A stretch of 64,000 bases of DNA from Corynebacterium glucuronolyticum (GTDB lineage: Bacteria; Actinomycetota; Actinomycetes; Mycobacteriales; Mycobacteriaceae), in the NCBI GenBank assembly GCA_022772305.1, contig JALFAQ010000002.1, positions 62,001-126,000 on the forward strand, given 5' to 3'. The notes under the pieces are model-generated. The model made no database searches. It saw only the letters and a program-made list of their open reading frames with translations, and was not told where the DNA came from. Shown piece after piece: positions 8,546 to 17,749 of the stretch (position 1 is the stretch's first letter; every line of letters starts with the position of its first letter). The translations under genes and the position numbers were made by a program.

Positions 8546-9181
8546 GTGCTCAGTGTTCACGGTCGTAAACCTGCCCGCGTTGTGGTGGAGCCGGTAGCCG
8601 ATTTTGCACTCAAAATCGGCCTAACCCCCAACACGGTGACCATTGTGGGGGCAGTTGTCACAACTCTCACCGCGGTGATCCTCATTCCGCTGGGACACCT
8701 CGTCGCAGCTGCCGTCATTTCCGGCCTCTTCTCGGCCTTCGACATGATCGATGGGACGATGGCGCGTCGCACTGGCGGTGGAACACGCTTTGGCTCCACG
8801 CTTGATGCCTCCTGTGACCGCATCACAGACGGCGCGCTGTTCTCCGCCATCATCTGGTGGGAAGTGTTTGTTGCCGGTACGGATCGCGCGACGGTGGCTG
8901 CCACGTTCGTCGTGCTCGTGTGCAGCCAAGTCACCAGCTACGTGAAGGCGCGTGGTGAGGCGAGCGGGTTCACCATGGTCGGGGGACTCGTCGAGCGTCC
9001 TGAGCGGCTCATCATCGGTTACCTCGGCATCGCCCTCGCAGGCTTCGGAGTCCCGTGGGGCTTCGAGGTCGCCATGTGGGTTCTCGCCCTCGGCTCGGTG
9101 TGGACCGTCATCCAGCGACTGATTATGGCTTCCCGCGATCCGCTGGCCAAGGAGCTGAGCTCCCCGCCCGCGGGTGCCTAG
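8546..9181 (+). CDS. pgsA: CDP-alcohol phosphatidyltransferase, phosphatidylinositol (phosphate) synthase
   Basis: An integral membrane enzyme with the CDP-alcohol phosphotransferase signature. Starting at DMIDGTMARR it continues through GGTRFGSTLDASCDR, giving the D-G-x2-A-R-x8-G-x3-D-x3-D pattern that binds two metals and CDP-diacylglycerol. Several hydrophobic helices surround it. In this gene neighbourhood (HIT, patA, pimA) the orthologue makes phosphatidylinositol phosphate from CDP-DAG and inositol 1-phosphate, the first step toward PIMs and lipomannan. GTG 8546 is chosen because AGGAGAGGAG ends 5 bases before it and the HIT gene stops 2 bases upstream. A long inverted repeat at 9199-9240 follows. 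Confidence 0.9.
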   Translation: MLSVHGRKPARVVVEPVADFALKIGLTPNTVTIVGAVVTTLTAVILIPLGHLVAAAVISGLFSAFDMIDGTMARRTGGGTRFGSTLDASCDRITDGALFSAIIWWEVFVAGTDRATVAATFVVLVCSQVTSYVKARGEASGFTMVGGLVERPERLIIGYLGIALAGFGVPWGFEVAMWVLALGSVWTVIQRLIMASRDPLAKELSSPPAGA

Positions 9182-9198
9182 AAATATCTTTCGGTACC

Positions 9199-9240
9199 TA
9201 AGCTCCTCTTCGCCTGTACGAACAGGAGAAGGGGGGCTTA
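9199..9240 (+). terminator. Terminator-like hairpin after pgsA
   Basis: Arms of 19 bases (starting TAAGCTCC and ending GGGGCTTA) pair with three wobble-type positions around a four-base loop. There is no T-run after it, so it may instead stabilise or attenuate the transcript before patA. Confidence 0.45.
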
Positions 9241-9396
9241 ATCAGTTCACGTGGATAGTGAGTGAGGCTCGTATAGCTCGTGACTGTCATGGGGTTTTGT
9301 GAGTGGCGTGAGTTTTGTGACGCTTCTTTATCCACCACGCTGGTGGCACGGCGAAAAGGATGCCACTGTCACACGGACGCTGCTAGGTTGATACAG

Positions 9397-10254
9397 ATGG
9401 AGAGGAATCGAGGAACAACCGCGCTGCTGCCACTTTTTGGACGACTCCTGTCGCGTCGTGAATGGGTAGCTGCGGGCTATGTCCTTGGCTGGGGTGTGGT
9501 GAAACACCTGCCAGAGACCTGGGGCCGCGGGCTCTTCCGTCAGGCCGCGCACGCCGTGGGCTACAACAAGCAGTTGGCGCTAAACCTCACCCGCGTTCTG
9601 GGGCGGACTCCGACGCTCGAGGAGATTCGGGACAGCCTCGCGTCCTATGCGCGGTACTGGTACGAAGCATTCGCCCTCGACACAGTCGTCCCAGAGGAAC
9701 TCACCATTAAGGGAATCGAAAACCTCGATACGTCCCGGGGTGCCGTCATCACGCTCACACACAGCGGGAACTGGGATCTTGCCGGTGTCGCGCTCGTGCG
9801 GGAGGTTGGTGGCCTTTTCACCGTCGCCGAGCACCTACAACCAGATGAGCTGTACCAGGCCTTCGTCGCGTACCGGGAGAATCTCGGGTTCACCGTGTAC
9901 CCCCACGACGAACACCCCATGGGGCACCTGGAGGACGATGTGCGTGCCGGTGCTGTGGTCGCCATGATGGGGGAGCGCGACCTCAAGGGACACGGCGTGG
10001 CTGTCGACTTTTTTGGTGAGAAGTCGACGTTTCCGGTGGGACCTGCCGTCCTCGCCCAACGGGCGGAAGTGCCACTGCACGTCGCCGATGTGTACTTCAC
10101 CGACAACGGCTGGGGCCTGTCCCTACGCCCGGCAATCGAAGTCACCACGGTGGAGGAGACCACCCAACGCATCGCCAACGAGTTCGAACAGACCGTTGCC
10201 GCGCACCCTACGGATTGGCACATGCTCCAACCCATTTGGGTGGCAGACCGATAG
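9397..10254 (+). CDS. PatA-like phosphatidylinositol mannoside acyltransferase
   Basis: A LPLAT/HtrB-superfamily acyltransferase. The catalytic H-x4-D is seen in THSGNWDLAG, followed by TVAEHLQPDELY, a GERDLKGHGVAVDFFG block and a C-terminal HPTDWHMLQPIW. All of these match mycobacterial PatA (Rv2611c), which moves palmitoyl from acyl-CoA onto the mannose of PIM1/PIM2 on the inner face of the membrane. It lies directly between pgsA and pimA, as in mycobacteria. ATG 9397 is taken because homology begins soon after it; upstream in-frame starts near 9280 would add a Cys-rich segment with no family counterpart. Confidence 0.88.
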   Translation: MERNRGTTALLPLFGRLLSRREWVAAGYVLGWGVVKHLPETWGRGLFRQAAHAVGYNKQLALNLTRVLGRTPTLEEIRDSLASYARYWYEAFALDTVVPEELTIKGIENLDTSRGAVITLTHSGNWDLAGVALVREVGGLFTVAEHLQPDELYQAFVAYRENLGFTVYPHDEHPMGHLEDDVRAGAVVAMMGERDLKGHGVAVDFFGEKSTFPVGPAVLAQRAEVPLHVADVYFTDNGWGLSLRPAIEVTTVEETTQRIANEFEQTVAAHPTDWHMLQPIWVADR

Positions 10255-10447
10255 GTCACCTGATTGAACTACAGGGCCTGGTACACAGCACGCACGAGGA
10301 TGATTGTGCTGTGCGCCTACGGGGGAGCTGCGGGTGATGCTCAAGGTTTGGTAAGAGGCATCGCCACTGATCGCCTGAATCTGGTTTCGGCCACAACCTG
10401 CTATCGATAGGGGACAGCACGCAACGGGAATTTGGTGGGAGCGAAAG

Positions 10448-11620
10448 GTGAGTAGAGTTAGTTCAATCATGCGCGTAGGAATTGTCTGCCCCTATTCCTT
10501 TGATGAACCAGGTGGGGTGCAAAATCACGTGCTCGAGCTGGCTCACACACTCATTGCCGCCGGGCACGATGTTCGCGTACTCGGGCCATGTGCAACAACG
10601 ACGCCGGATATTCCATCCTTTGTCGTGCGCGGTGGCGCATCCGTCGCCGTTCCTTACAACGGATCCGTAGCGAGAATCGCCTTTGGGCCCACTGTTACTC
10701 GTACCACGCGCCGCTTCATCACTGATGGGCACTTCGATGTGTTGCACATCCATGAGCCCAACTCGCCCAGCTACTCCATGGAGGCGCTCCGGCTTGCCGA
10801 GGGGCCTATCGTTGCCACCTACCACGCCTCAGCAGAAAAATCCCTGCTGCTCAAGGCCGCACAGGCAACCTTCCTTACGCCACTTCTAGAAAAGATCGGC
10901 GGGGGCATTGCCGTGTCCGATACGGCACGTCGGTGGCAGGTGGAACAGCTGGGTGGCGACCCAGTGGCGATCCCCAACGGCATACATGTGTCGACTTTTT
11001 CGCAGTATGCAAACCGAACGACACCGCGTCGGATCGCCTTCGTCGGGCGATTGGATGAGCCCCGCAAAGGCCTCGACATACTTCTCGGCGCCCTAGAGCA
11101 ACTCGAGGATCAGGACGGTTGCGAGTACCACCTAGACGTTATCGGCGGAGGCAAGCCACGGACGTCGACAAGCAAAGTGACCTATCACGGGAGGGTGACA
11201 GATAAGGAAAAGGCACGGCTGCTGGGCGAAGCAAGCATTTTCGTCGCGCCGAATACTGGCGGAGAGAGCTTCGGCATCGTCCTCGTTGAGGCGATGGCTG
11301 CAGGCTGTGCCGTGATTGCTTCCGACATCCCTGCGTTCAAGGCAGTGCTTGGAGATTCCGGCGTGACGTTCGCCAACGGGAACAGTGCGGATCTCGCCCG
11401 GGTGATGAAAGAACTGCTGCAGAGCGACGACACGGTCGCAGCTTTGCAAGCGAGGGGAGCCGTCAATGCTGAGCAGTACGACTGGTCCGTCGTCGCGCGG
11501 AAAGTCATGACGGTGTACGAGACAGTCGCAGATGACAGTACCGTGACGTGTGCGCACCCGACCAAGGGGCACGCATGGCCGTGGTCTGTCCGGCTGCCCA
11601 GGGGGAGGAAGACCTCATGA
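10448..11620 (+). CDS. pimA: Phosphatidylinositol alpha-mannosyltransferase PimA
   Basis: A GT-B fold GT4 enzyme. It begins MRVGIVCPYSFDEPGG, nearly the same as mycobacterial PimA. HEPNSPSYSM and the catalytic-region ATYHAS His are present. The C-terminal half carries GRLDEPRKG and PNTGGESFGIVLVE, the E-x7-E motif that binds GDP-mannose. It transfers the first mannose to phosphatidylinositol on the cytosolic membrane face. GTG 10448 has GGGAG upstream; ATG 10469 is where homologues normally start and is a fair alternative. Its stop overlaps the next gene by ATGA, indicating translational coupling. Confidence 0.93.
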   Translation: MSRVSSIMRVGIVCPYSFDEPGGVQNHVLELAHTLIAAGHDVRVLGPCATTTPDIPSFVVRGGASVAVPYNGSVARIAFGPTVTRTTRRFITDGHFDVLHIHEPNSPSYSMEALRLAEGPIVATYHASAEKSLLLKAAQATFLTPLLEKIGGGIAVSDTARRWQVEQLGGDPVAIPNGIHVSTFSQYANRTTPRRIAFVGRLDEPRKGLDILLGALEQLEDQDGCEYHLDVIGGGKPRTSTSKVTYHGRVTDKEKARLLGEASIFVAPNTGGESFGIVLVEAMAAGCAVIASDIPAFKAVLGDSGVTFANGNSADLARVMKELLQSDDTVAALQARGAVNAEQYDWSVVARKVMTVYETVADDSTVTCAHPTKGHAWPWSVRLPRGRKTS

Positions 11621-12180
11621 GCCATGTAGCCGTCCTCCTGGTGGGGATCATCCTCACCGCGGTTTTTCTGTGGTGCTATTTCACAGCCCAACGTCTCCAC
11701 CGTCTCCACATCCGTACTGACCGCGCCCGCGACTCCTTGGAAGGAGCCCTCAACCGACGCGCCGCAGTCATCGCGGCACTGTTCCCGGAGCTTGTCTCAC
11801 AGGCGAGCAACCTGGAGGATATCGAGCTCAGCTACGAAAACTTCGACGCTCGTAGGCGGGCCGAAACAGAGCTCATCCGCGCTGTCCGAGAATGCGGAAC
11901 GAAAAGTGGACTGCTGAGCGAGCCGTTCCTCGGCCTTGACGATGCCCTCCCCAGATCGGTTGAGGCGCCGGCAGTAACGAGCCGGGAAAATAGCGATCCA
12001 GGCACGCAGGTCAGCGGGCACCGCCAACACGTTGTCGCGCTCTCCGATGCCAACGTTCGCGTGCACTTGGCAACGCGGTTCTATAACCAGGCGGTGGCTG
12101 ATACCCGTCACCTTCGCCATCGTCCCTTGGTGAAGCTTTTCCGGTTGGCCGGAAATGCGCCAATACCTGCATATTTTTGA
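11617..12180 (+). CDS. Conserved single-pass membrane protein (Rv2609c-like N-terminal part)
   Basis: An N-terminal transmembrane helix (VLLVGIILTAVFLWCYF) is followed by a helical cytosolic region rich in Arg, with a LemA-like stretch DRARDSLEGALNRRAAV. The remainder has no catalytic motif I recognise. A membrane protein occupies the same place after pimA in mycobacteria (Rv2609c), where a NUDIX-like part has been noted; no NUDIX box is visible here. The ATG at 11617 overlaps the pimA stop (ATGA) and has AGGAAG about 7 bases upstream, so it is tightly coupled to pimA. A role connected to PIM synthesis is inferred only from position. Confidence 0.75.
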   Translation: MSHVAVLLVGIILTAVFLWCYFTAQRLHRLHIRTDRARDSLEGALNRRAAVIAALFPELVSQASNLEDIELSYENFDARRRAETELIRAVRECGTKSGLLSEPFLGLDDALPRSVEAPAVTSRENSDPGTQVSGHRQHVVALSDANVRVHLATRFYNQAVADTRHLRHRPLVKLFRLAGNAPIPAYF

Positions 12181-12284
12181 GCCGTGAGAGCTTACCTACG
12201 CGCCTGAGTTTAGGAGATGTGTGGAAAAGAGGGCACCCTTTTGTATTTCTTAACCGTTTTGTAACCAGCAGATTACCTAAAGGT

Positions 12285-12290
12285 TATGAT
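12285..12290 (+). promoter_or_regulatory. Probable -10 box of pdxS
   Basis: TATGAT lies 48 bases before the pdxS start in an AT-rich segment. No well-spaced -35 box is obvious. No PdxR-type regulator gene adjoins pdxS, unlike the divergent arrangement known in some corynebacteria. Confidence 0.4.
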
Positions 12291-12337
12291 TAGTTAAAGA
12301 ATCCGGTCTCAAGATGATTACGAAAGAAGGAGATCTA

Positions 12338-13240
12338 GTGTCTGAGAATCAGGCTCAAACTGAACACGGTACGGCACGCGTCAAGCGCGGTCTCGCTGAG
12401 ATGCTCAAGGGTGGCGTCATCATGGACGTTGTCAACCCTGAGCAGGCAAAGATCGCCGAGGACGCGGGTGCTACGGCCGTGATGGCGCTCGAGCGTGTCC
12501 CCGCAGACATCCGTGCTGAGGGCGGTGTCTCTCGCATGAGTGACCCGGACATGATCGATGGCATCATTGATGCCGTGTCCATCCCTGTCATGGCAAAGGC
12601 CAGGATCGGCCACTTTGTGGAGGCGCAGGTGCTGCAGTCGTTGGGTGTTGATTTCATCGACGAGTCCGAGGTGTTGACCCCGGCCGACTACAAGAATCAC
12701 ATCGACAAGTTCCAGTTCACCGTTCCGTTCGTGTGCGGTGCAACCAACCTCGGTGAGGCCCTTCGTCGTATCAATGAGGGTGCTGCCATGATCCGCTCCA
12801 AGGGCGAGGCTGGCACGGGTGATGTCTCCAACGCTGTCACCCACATGCGGACTATCCGCGCGGAGATCAACCGTCTGTCCTCCATGGCTGAGGACGAGCT
12901 GTATGTTGCGGCCAAGGAACTCGGCGCACCGTACGCTCTTGTGCGTGAGGTTGCTGAACACGGCAAGCTCCCCGTCGTGTTGTTCACCGCTGGTGGTATT
13001 GCTACCCCTGCAGATGCCGCGATGATGATGCAGCTCGGTGCTGAGGGCGTGTTCGTCGGCTCCGGTATCTTCAAGTCTGGCAACCCGGAAAAGCGCGCCA
13101 AGGCGATTGTCCAGGCAACGCAGAACTACGACGATCCGGACACGATCGCCAACGTATCCCGCTCCCTCGGTGAGGCCATGGTGGGCATCAACGTTGATGA
13201 TCTCCCGAAGGATCACCGCCTGGCAGATCGCGGCTGGTAA
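12338..13240 (+). CDS. pdxS: Pyridoxal 5'-phosphate synthase subunit PdxS
   Basis: The TIM-barrel synthase that condenses ribose 5-phosphate, glyceraldehyde 3-phosphate and ammonia into [15 protein letters not shown] supplies the active-site Asp, MAKARIGH the first Schiff-base Lys and [11 protein letters not shown] the second Lys. [25 protein letters not shown] forms the phosphate site. The length of 300 is standard. The start is GTG 12338, because GAAGGAG ends about 6 bases before it; an upstream ATG in the same frame would put the ribosome-binding site inside the gene. The glutaminase partner PdxT lies 1.9 kb downstream. Confidence 0.96.
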   Translation: MSENQAQTEHGTARVKRGLAEMLKGGVIMDVVNPEQAKIAEDAGATAVMALERVPADIRAEGGVSRMSDPDMIDGIIDAVSIPVMAKARIGHFVEAQVLQSLGVDFIDESEVLTPADYKNHIDKFQFTVPFVCGATNLGEALRRINEGAAMIRSKGEAGTGDVSNAVTHMRTIRAEINRLSSMAEDELYVAAKELGAPYALVREVAEHGKLPVVLFTAGGIATPADAAMMMQLGAEGVFVGSGIFKSGNPEKRAKAIVQATQNYDDPDTIANVSRSLGEAMVGINVDDLPKDHRLADRGW

Positions 13241-13275
13241 CAGTCCCCAGCGCGCGCTATGCGCCAAGTCCTTTC

Positions 13276-13336
13276 AACCGCCTTTCGGCGGCACGCTTCT
13301 TCATCGCTGCGTGTCACGCAGAAAGGCGGTTTTCGG
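13276..13336 (+). terminator. Terminator region after pdxS with alternative hairpins
   Basis: Two pairings compete. A local stem is CCGCC TTTC GGCGG (13278-13291). A long-range stem pairs AACCGCCTTTC (13276-13286) with GAAAGGCGGTT (13321-13331) and ends in TTTTC. The second resembles an intrinsic terminator. Confidence 0.55.
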
Positions 13337-13535
13337 CATCTAAGCCCCCGGTACCCCCATGAAGACTAGGCATCCGTGGGCTGGGCGCTGACCGGGCTAC
13401 CATCGAAAAAAGTAATAGGCGTTTGCTTTCGGGCTCGGCACAGGCGACAGGCCGGTTGTTTACTTTTCGACGACTGGGTCGCTGTAAGGCGGCGGATGCG
13501 CGTTGCGGTACGGAAGTATGACTGAAGGGTGGAGT

Positions 13536-14243
13536 GTGACGGTTATAACTGGCTTTGAGCCATTCGGAGGGCGAGAGGACAATGCGTCATGGCGAGTAGC
13601 TCACAGTGTCGCTGCGAACCTTGCAAGCGAAGGCAGGGACATTCACGCTGTGCAGCTCCCCGTGGAATTTGATGCCATTGGCCCCTTTATCGCGCAGCAC
13701 CGGGAGGAAATAGTTGTGAGCATCGGCGAGGCAGCCGTGGCGCAGCGTGCCCGCTTGGAAGTCGCCGGACGACTGTGGCAGCACGGAACGGACAACACGG
13801 GGGAGTACTTCAACCGTCCCCTCGCCTCGTCCCTGCTGTCCGGAGATGAGGGAGCGCTTTTGCAGCAGGTGGATTGGAGCGCCACACAATCCGCAGAGCA
13901 ACCACCGGCAGAAAAGGTTCGTAGAAGAGCCGGCTCATGCGTGCGAGTCCTCTACGATGGCCCGACACCTCCTCCCGCCGTCACAGGCGAAGCGAGGCTT
14001 GAGTACACCGTGAGCGCGCCTGACAATGTGGTGCAATGTGCCCGCGAAGCAGGACTAGGTATTTCTCATGACGCTGGGCTGTACATTTGTAACACGACCA
14101 CCGCGCTCGGCTACGCGCATCTGCGCAGGTTTGCGTTCATTCATGTCCCTGCACAGCCACCGACCGCGGCGACGGTGGAAGTTGTAGGTACATTTGTACG
14201 TAAACTAATTAGTTCTGTTCACGGAGGTGCCCATGAAGTCTAA
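13536..14243 (+). CDS. pcp: Pyroglutamyl-peptidase I (C15 family) homologue
   Basis: The N-terminus VTVITGFEPFGG is the typical opening of Pcp. A Glu-bearing VSIGEAA segment, the nucleophile region HDAGLYICNTTT with the Cys, and FIHVPAQPP with the His give a plausible Cys-His-Glu site. The length (235) is slightly above the usual 200-220 because of a low-similarity insert in the middle. The enzyme removes N-terminal pyroglutamate from peptides. GTG 13536 is preferred: GAAGGG lies about 6 bases before it and it matches homologue starts, while ATG 13518 is also in frame. It sits between pdxS and tesB, where mycobacteria have no such gene. Confidence 0.75.
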   Translation: MTVITGFEPFGGREDNASWRVAHSVAANLASEGRDIHAVQLPVEFDAIGPFIAQHREEIVVSIGEAAVAQRARLEVAGRLWQHGTDNTGEYFNRPLASSLLSGDEGALLQQVDWSATQSAEQPPAEKVRRRAGSCVRVLYDGPTPPPAVTGEARLEYTVSAPDNVVQCAREAGLGISHDAGLYICNTTTALGYAHLRRFAFIHVPAQPPTAATVEVVGTFVRKLISSVHGGAHEV

Positions 14244-15096
14244 GATCGAAAAAACACTGGACCTGGAACGCGTCGATACAGATATTTTTGTTGGTCCGAT
14301 CGTGGAATCGCACTTTATCCGCACTTTTGGTGGCCAGATTGCTGCCCAGACTCTTGTTGCCGCTACGCAGACAGTGGACTCCGATCACACCGTGCATTCC
14401 CTGCATGGTTACTTCATCCGCCCGGGCAAGGCCGAGCTGCAAACAGTATTCCTCGTGGAACGCATCCGCGACGGGCGGAGCTTCGTTTCCCGGCAAGTCA
14501 AGGCCGTGCAGGAAGGCAAGCCCATCTTCATCATGCAGGCGAGCTTCCACCGTCGTGGCGATTCTGGGATTGAGCACGCCGACCGGATGCGTACTGTGCC
14601 GTCTGCAGAGGAACTGCCGGAAGGCCCCTTGGAATCGATGAATGACACCTATCGCGCCCTCCTGGAAGAGTGGAGCGATTGGGACATTCGCGTGGTTCCT
14701 CCGGAGCGCTACCAACACAACCCGTACACGCCGTCGCAGCAGGTGGTCTGGTTTCGGGCAAAGGACAAGCTTCCCGATGATGAAACGTTCCATATTTGCA
14801 CGCTGACCTACATGTCCGATATGACGCTGCTGCAGTCGGCACTCGTACCTCACCCACACGTCGATGTGCAGGAGGCCTCCCTCGATCACGCAATGTGGTT
14901 TCTGCGCCCGTTCCGTGCCGACGAATGGCTGTTGTATGACCAGGTTTCCCCCAGTGCCGCTAATGGCCGCGCATTGACGCAGGGTAAAATTTTTGATTCG
15001 GCGGGAAACCTCGTAGCCATAGCTACACAAGAGGGGCTTACCCGCATTCTAAAGGACGGGACCTCACCGGTTCCCATGACGAACTTGAAGGGATAG
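14233..15096 (+). CDS. tesB: Acyl-CoA thioesterase II (TesB)
   Basis: A double-hotdog thioesterase hydrolysing acyl-CoA to free fatty acid and CoA. Visible marks are HSLHGYFIRPG, FVSRQVKAVQ and the catalytic-site region ASLDHAMWFLRPF with Asp, followed by QVSPSAANGRALTQGKIF supplying the Ser/Thr and Gln. The length of 287 is typical. GGAGG ends 5 bases before the ATG at 14233, and the gene overlaps the end of the Pcp gene by 11 bases. It is followed 4 bases later by pdxT, an arrangement conserved in mycobacteria (tesB2 next to pdxT). Confidence 0.93.
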   Translation: MKSKIEKTLDLERVDTDIFVGPIVESHFIRTFGGQIAAQTLVAATQTVDSDHTVHSLHGYFIRPGKAELQTVFLVERIRDGRSFVSRQVKAVQEGKPIFIMQASFHRRGDSGIEHADRMRTVPSAEELPEGPLESMNDTYRALLEEWSDWDIRVVPPERYQHNPYTPSQQVVWFRAKDKLPDDETFHICTLTYMSDMTLLQSALVPHPHVDVQEASLDHAMWFLRPFRADEWLLYDQVSPSAANGRALTQGKIFDSAGNLVAIATQEGLTRILKDGTSPVPMTNLKG

Positions 15097-15100
15097 ACCC

Positions 15101-15736
15101 ATGAAGATTGGCATCCTCGCTGTTCAGGGCGGAGTAGCAGAGCATGAACGCACACTCCGACAGGTGGCTGAAAAATATCGGGATAATCCCGAGTCCTCCT
15201 GGGGTGACCTCGAGGTTGTTCTCGTTCGTCGTGCCACACAGTTTGACGGCATCAACGGTCTCATCCTGCCCGGTGGCGAGTCCACGACGATGTCCCGGCT
15301 CCTCACTTTGTCGGGAATGGACACGCTCCTCAAGGACGCATTTAAGGCCGGGCTTCCGGCGTATGGCACCTGCGCGGGCATGATTCTTTTGGCATCGGAG
15401 GTGCTCGATACGCGGCCCGACGCAATCTGGCTAAGCGCGCTGGACATCACCGTTCGACGCAACGCGTTTGGCCGGCAGAGGGATTCTTTTGAAGCCGACC
15501 TCGCGTTTACAGGAATTGACGAGCCCGTCCATGCAACGTTTATTCGCGCGCCTATTGTGGAGAAGGTCTCTTCCGATGTGGATGTGCTGTGCAGGGAGCC
15601 GGAGGGCCGAATCGTCGGAGTCCGACAAGGCAACGTCCTTGCTACCTCCTTCCATCCGGAGGTGAGCGGGGTGACCGAGGTGCACGAGCTTTTCCTGCAG
15701 ATGTGCGAGGACGCTGGTTTTACCTACACAAATTAG
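15101..15736 (+). CDS. pdxT: Pyridoxal 5'-phosphate synthase glutaminase subunit PdxT
   Basis: A class I glutamine amidotransferase that feeds ammonia to PdxS. Motifs are ILAVQGGVAEH at the N-terminus, LPGGESTTM, the nucleophile elbow YGTCAGMILLA with the catalytic Cys, and SFHPEV with His and Glu completing the triad. The length of 211 is slightly longer than Bacillus PdxT because of a small insertion after residue 23. The ATG follows tesB by 4 bases. PdxS and PdxT form a 12+12 complex; here their genes are separated by two others but share orientation. Confidence 0.95.
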   Translation: MKIGILAVQGGVAEHERTLRQVAEKYRDNPESSWGDLEVVLVRRATQFDGINGLILPGGESTTMSRLLTLSGMDTLLKDAFKAGLPAYGTCAGMILLASEVLDTRPDAIWLSALDITVRRNAFGRQRDSFEADLAFTGIDEPVHATFIRAPIVEKVSSDVDVLCREPEGRIVGVRQGNVLATSFHPEVSGVTEVHELFLQMCEDAGFTYTN

Positions 15737-16070
15737 ACAACGGAGCAGTCGGCAGGTTTCACAAGTCATATGGCCACGTTGTACGGGTAGATGTCCCCTC
15801 AAAAATTGCTGAAGATACCCCGAAACGCGGCCTAGCCATCCTTCTACCAGCAGATGTTGGTTTCCGGGTAGGATGGTGGCGATAGTCGCACGCTCCTTGG
15901 CGGATCCCGGTGCTTGCGCGGGGCACCCGTGGACAGGTGCGTGTGAGTACCCCACTTCCGGTTTAAGAATCGGCTTGCGCATAGTGTGCGGGGTGGGGTG
16001 TATGAACGAGCGCGCAATGCACTCGTATAATAACTACGTTCAGTTGAAGTAACGGAAAGGATCCTGGTCT
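15737..16070. other. Intergenic region between pdxT and yebC
   Basis: No gene is supported. It contains a perfect -10 hexamer TATAAT at 16026-16031 and the yebC ribosome-binding site AAAGGA near 16054. No recognisable structured RNA is seen. Confidence 0.5.
16026..16031 (+). promoter_or_regulatory. -10 box of the yebC promoter
   Basis: TATAAT is located 39 bases before the yebC ATG. The sequence 17 bases upstream does not resemble TTGACA, which is common for corynebacterial promoters. Confidence 0.5.
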
Positions 16071-16829
16071 ATGTCGGGTCACTCAAAATGGGCAACCACG
16101 AAGCACAAGAAGGCCGCCAACGATGCTAAGCGAGGCAAAGAGTTTGCCAAGCTCATCAAGAACATCGAGGTAGCTGCACGTACTGGTGGCGGCGATCCCG
16201 CTGCGAACCCGACCCTGGATGACATGATCCGCAAGGCTAAGAAGGCCTCTGTTCCGAACGACAACATCGAGCGCGCCCGCAAGCGTGGTTCCGGCGAGGA
16301 AGCCGGTGGCGCAGACTGGCAGACGGTGATGTACGAGGGTTACGGCCCCAACGGTGTCGCCATGCTCATTGAGTGCCTGACGGATAACCGTAACCGCGCC
16401 GCTACTGAGGTTCGTACGCGCATGACGAAGAACGGTGGCAACATGGCCGACAGTGGTGCCGTGAGCTACATGTTCTCCCGCAAGGGTGTTAACACGGTGA
16501 AGAAGGGCGAGCTGACCGAGGACGATGTCCTTCTCGCAGTTCTTGACGCTGGCGCAGAGCAGGTCAATGACCTAGGCGAGATGTTCGAGGTCGTTTCCGA
16601 TGCATCCGATTCCACGGCTGTCAAGGAGGCCCTCCAGGCCGCGGACATTGAGGTTGAGGACACCGACTCCGAGTTCCGCGCTTCTGTGGAAAACGCTGCC
16701 GATCTCGCAACCGCCAAGAAGATCCTCAAGCTCATCGATATCCTCGAAGAGTCTGACGATGTCCAGAACGTGTACACGAACATGGATATCCCGGAGGATG
16801 TCGCCGCGGAGCTCGAAGACGAGGACTAA
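16071..16829 (+). CDS. yebC: YebC/TACO1 family protein
   Basis: The full family pattern is present: the [16 protein letters not shown]-terminus, a basic helical domain 1, and the acidic C-terminal domain with [14 protein letters not shown] and GAVSYMF. The length of 252 is usual. Members bind DNA or act on ribosomes stalled at proline runs, depending on lineage; older annotation calls them transcriptional regulators. Located just before ruvC, as in mycobacteria and many bacteria. The ribosome-binding site AAAGGA lies about 11 bases before the ATG, and a strong terminator follows. Confidence 0.95.
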   Translation: MSGHSKWATTKHKKAANDAKRGKEFAKLIKNIEVAARTGGGDPAANPTLDDMIRKAKKASVPNDNIERARKRGSGEEAGGADWQTVMYEGYGPNGVAMLIECLTDNRNRAATEVRTRMTKNGGNMADSGAVSYMFSRKGVNTVKKGELTEDDVLLAVLDAGAEQVNDLGEMFEVVSDASDSTAVKEALQAADIEVEDTDSEFRASVENAADLATAKKILKLIDILEESDDVQNVYTNMDIPEDVAAELEDED

Positions 16830-16856
16830 TCCCGTCCTTGCAGACTAGCTGACCGA

Positions 16857-16886
16857 GCCACCGACCATGGAGGTCGGTGGCTTTTG
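16857..16886 (+). terminator. Rho-independent terminator after yebC
   Basis: The arms GCCACCGACC and GGTCGGTGGC pair perfectly around five bases and are followed by TTTTG. Confidence 0.9.
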
Positions 16887-17080
16887 TCTGTTTTCCACGG
16901 ACTCTGTGGAAGGAATCCTGGCTACAAATGCAGAGACCCAATGCTTAACGAACCGGCCAGACTACTCATTGGTGGCTATCAATTTTCACCCTCCGGTGTC
17001 GCGTCCGGCTTCGACGTGGGTCGTGTGTGCTACCTTATGGGGGAACGTAATTTCGAACGCGTCAGAAAGAGTTGGCGACG

Positions 17081-17749
17081 ATGGATTCAACAGTAGGGCT
17101 GAGGGTGCTGGGGATCGACCCTGGTCTCACTCGTTGTGGTCTCTCTATCGTCCAAGCCGGTAAGGGACGAACAGTCATTCCTGTAGCGGTGGGGGTTGCG
17201 CGCACACCGTACAAGTCCTCTATGGGCGATCGCCTCAAGGAGTTGTACGAAGCTATTACCGAATGGATTTCGGAATATAACCCTGACGTGGTCGCCATGG
17301 AGCGTCTCTTCGAGCGCGGTGAGGTCTCCACCGTGTTGCATACTGCTCATGCTGTAGGGGTACTCATTCTCGCAGCATCACAAGCTGGTCTTGAGGTGCA
17401 TGAGTACACACCGTCGCAGGTGAAGAAAGCAATCACCGGTAACGGCAGGGCGGATAAGAAGCAGATGACGGCGATGGTGACGAGGATTTTGGGCTTGGAA
17501 AATCCGCCCAAGCCTGCGGATGCTGCTGATGCACTCGCCATCGCGATTACGCATTGCTGGCGCGCCCCACAGATTTTGCGTGAGGAGAAGGCCAAAGAGC
17601 AGTTGCGCAAGATGGGTATCGACCCTGATCGCGCCGCCGGGCCGAAGGGAATGAACACCACCTACCACCCGCGTGTGGTTCCCACCCCGCAGGTGACTGG
17701 AGAGACGATCCGCGACCTCGGCGCCAACCAGACAAGGTCTCGGCGTTGA
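17081..17749 (+). CDS. ruvC: Holliday junction endodeoxyribonuclease RuvC
   Basis: An RNase H-fold resolvase. The acidic site residues lie in LGIDPGLTRCG (Asp), VAMERLF (Glu) and the C-terminal DAADALAIAITH (two Asp). It resolves Holliday junctions with RuvAB, whose genes follow. ATG 17081 is chosen because AGAAAGAG lies 9 bases upstream; a TTG at 17072 is less likely. The length of 222 exceeds the E. coli protein by a C-terminal tail of about 45 residues that is rich in Pro and Thr and probably disordered. Confidence 0.95.
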   Translation: MDSTVGLRVLGIDPGLTRCGLSIVQAGKGRTVIPVAVGVARTPYKSSMGDRLKELYEAITEWISEYNPDVVAMERLFERGEVSTVLHTAHAVGVLILAASQAGLEVHEYTPSQVKKAITGNGRADKKQMTAMVTRILGLENPPKPADAADALAIAITHCWRAPQILREEKAKEQLRKMGIDPDRAAGPKGMNTTYHPRVVPTPQVTGETIRDLGANQTRSRR

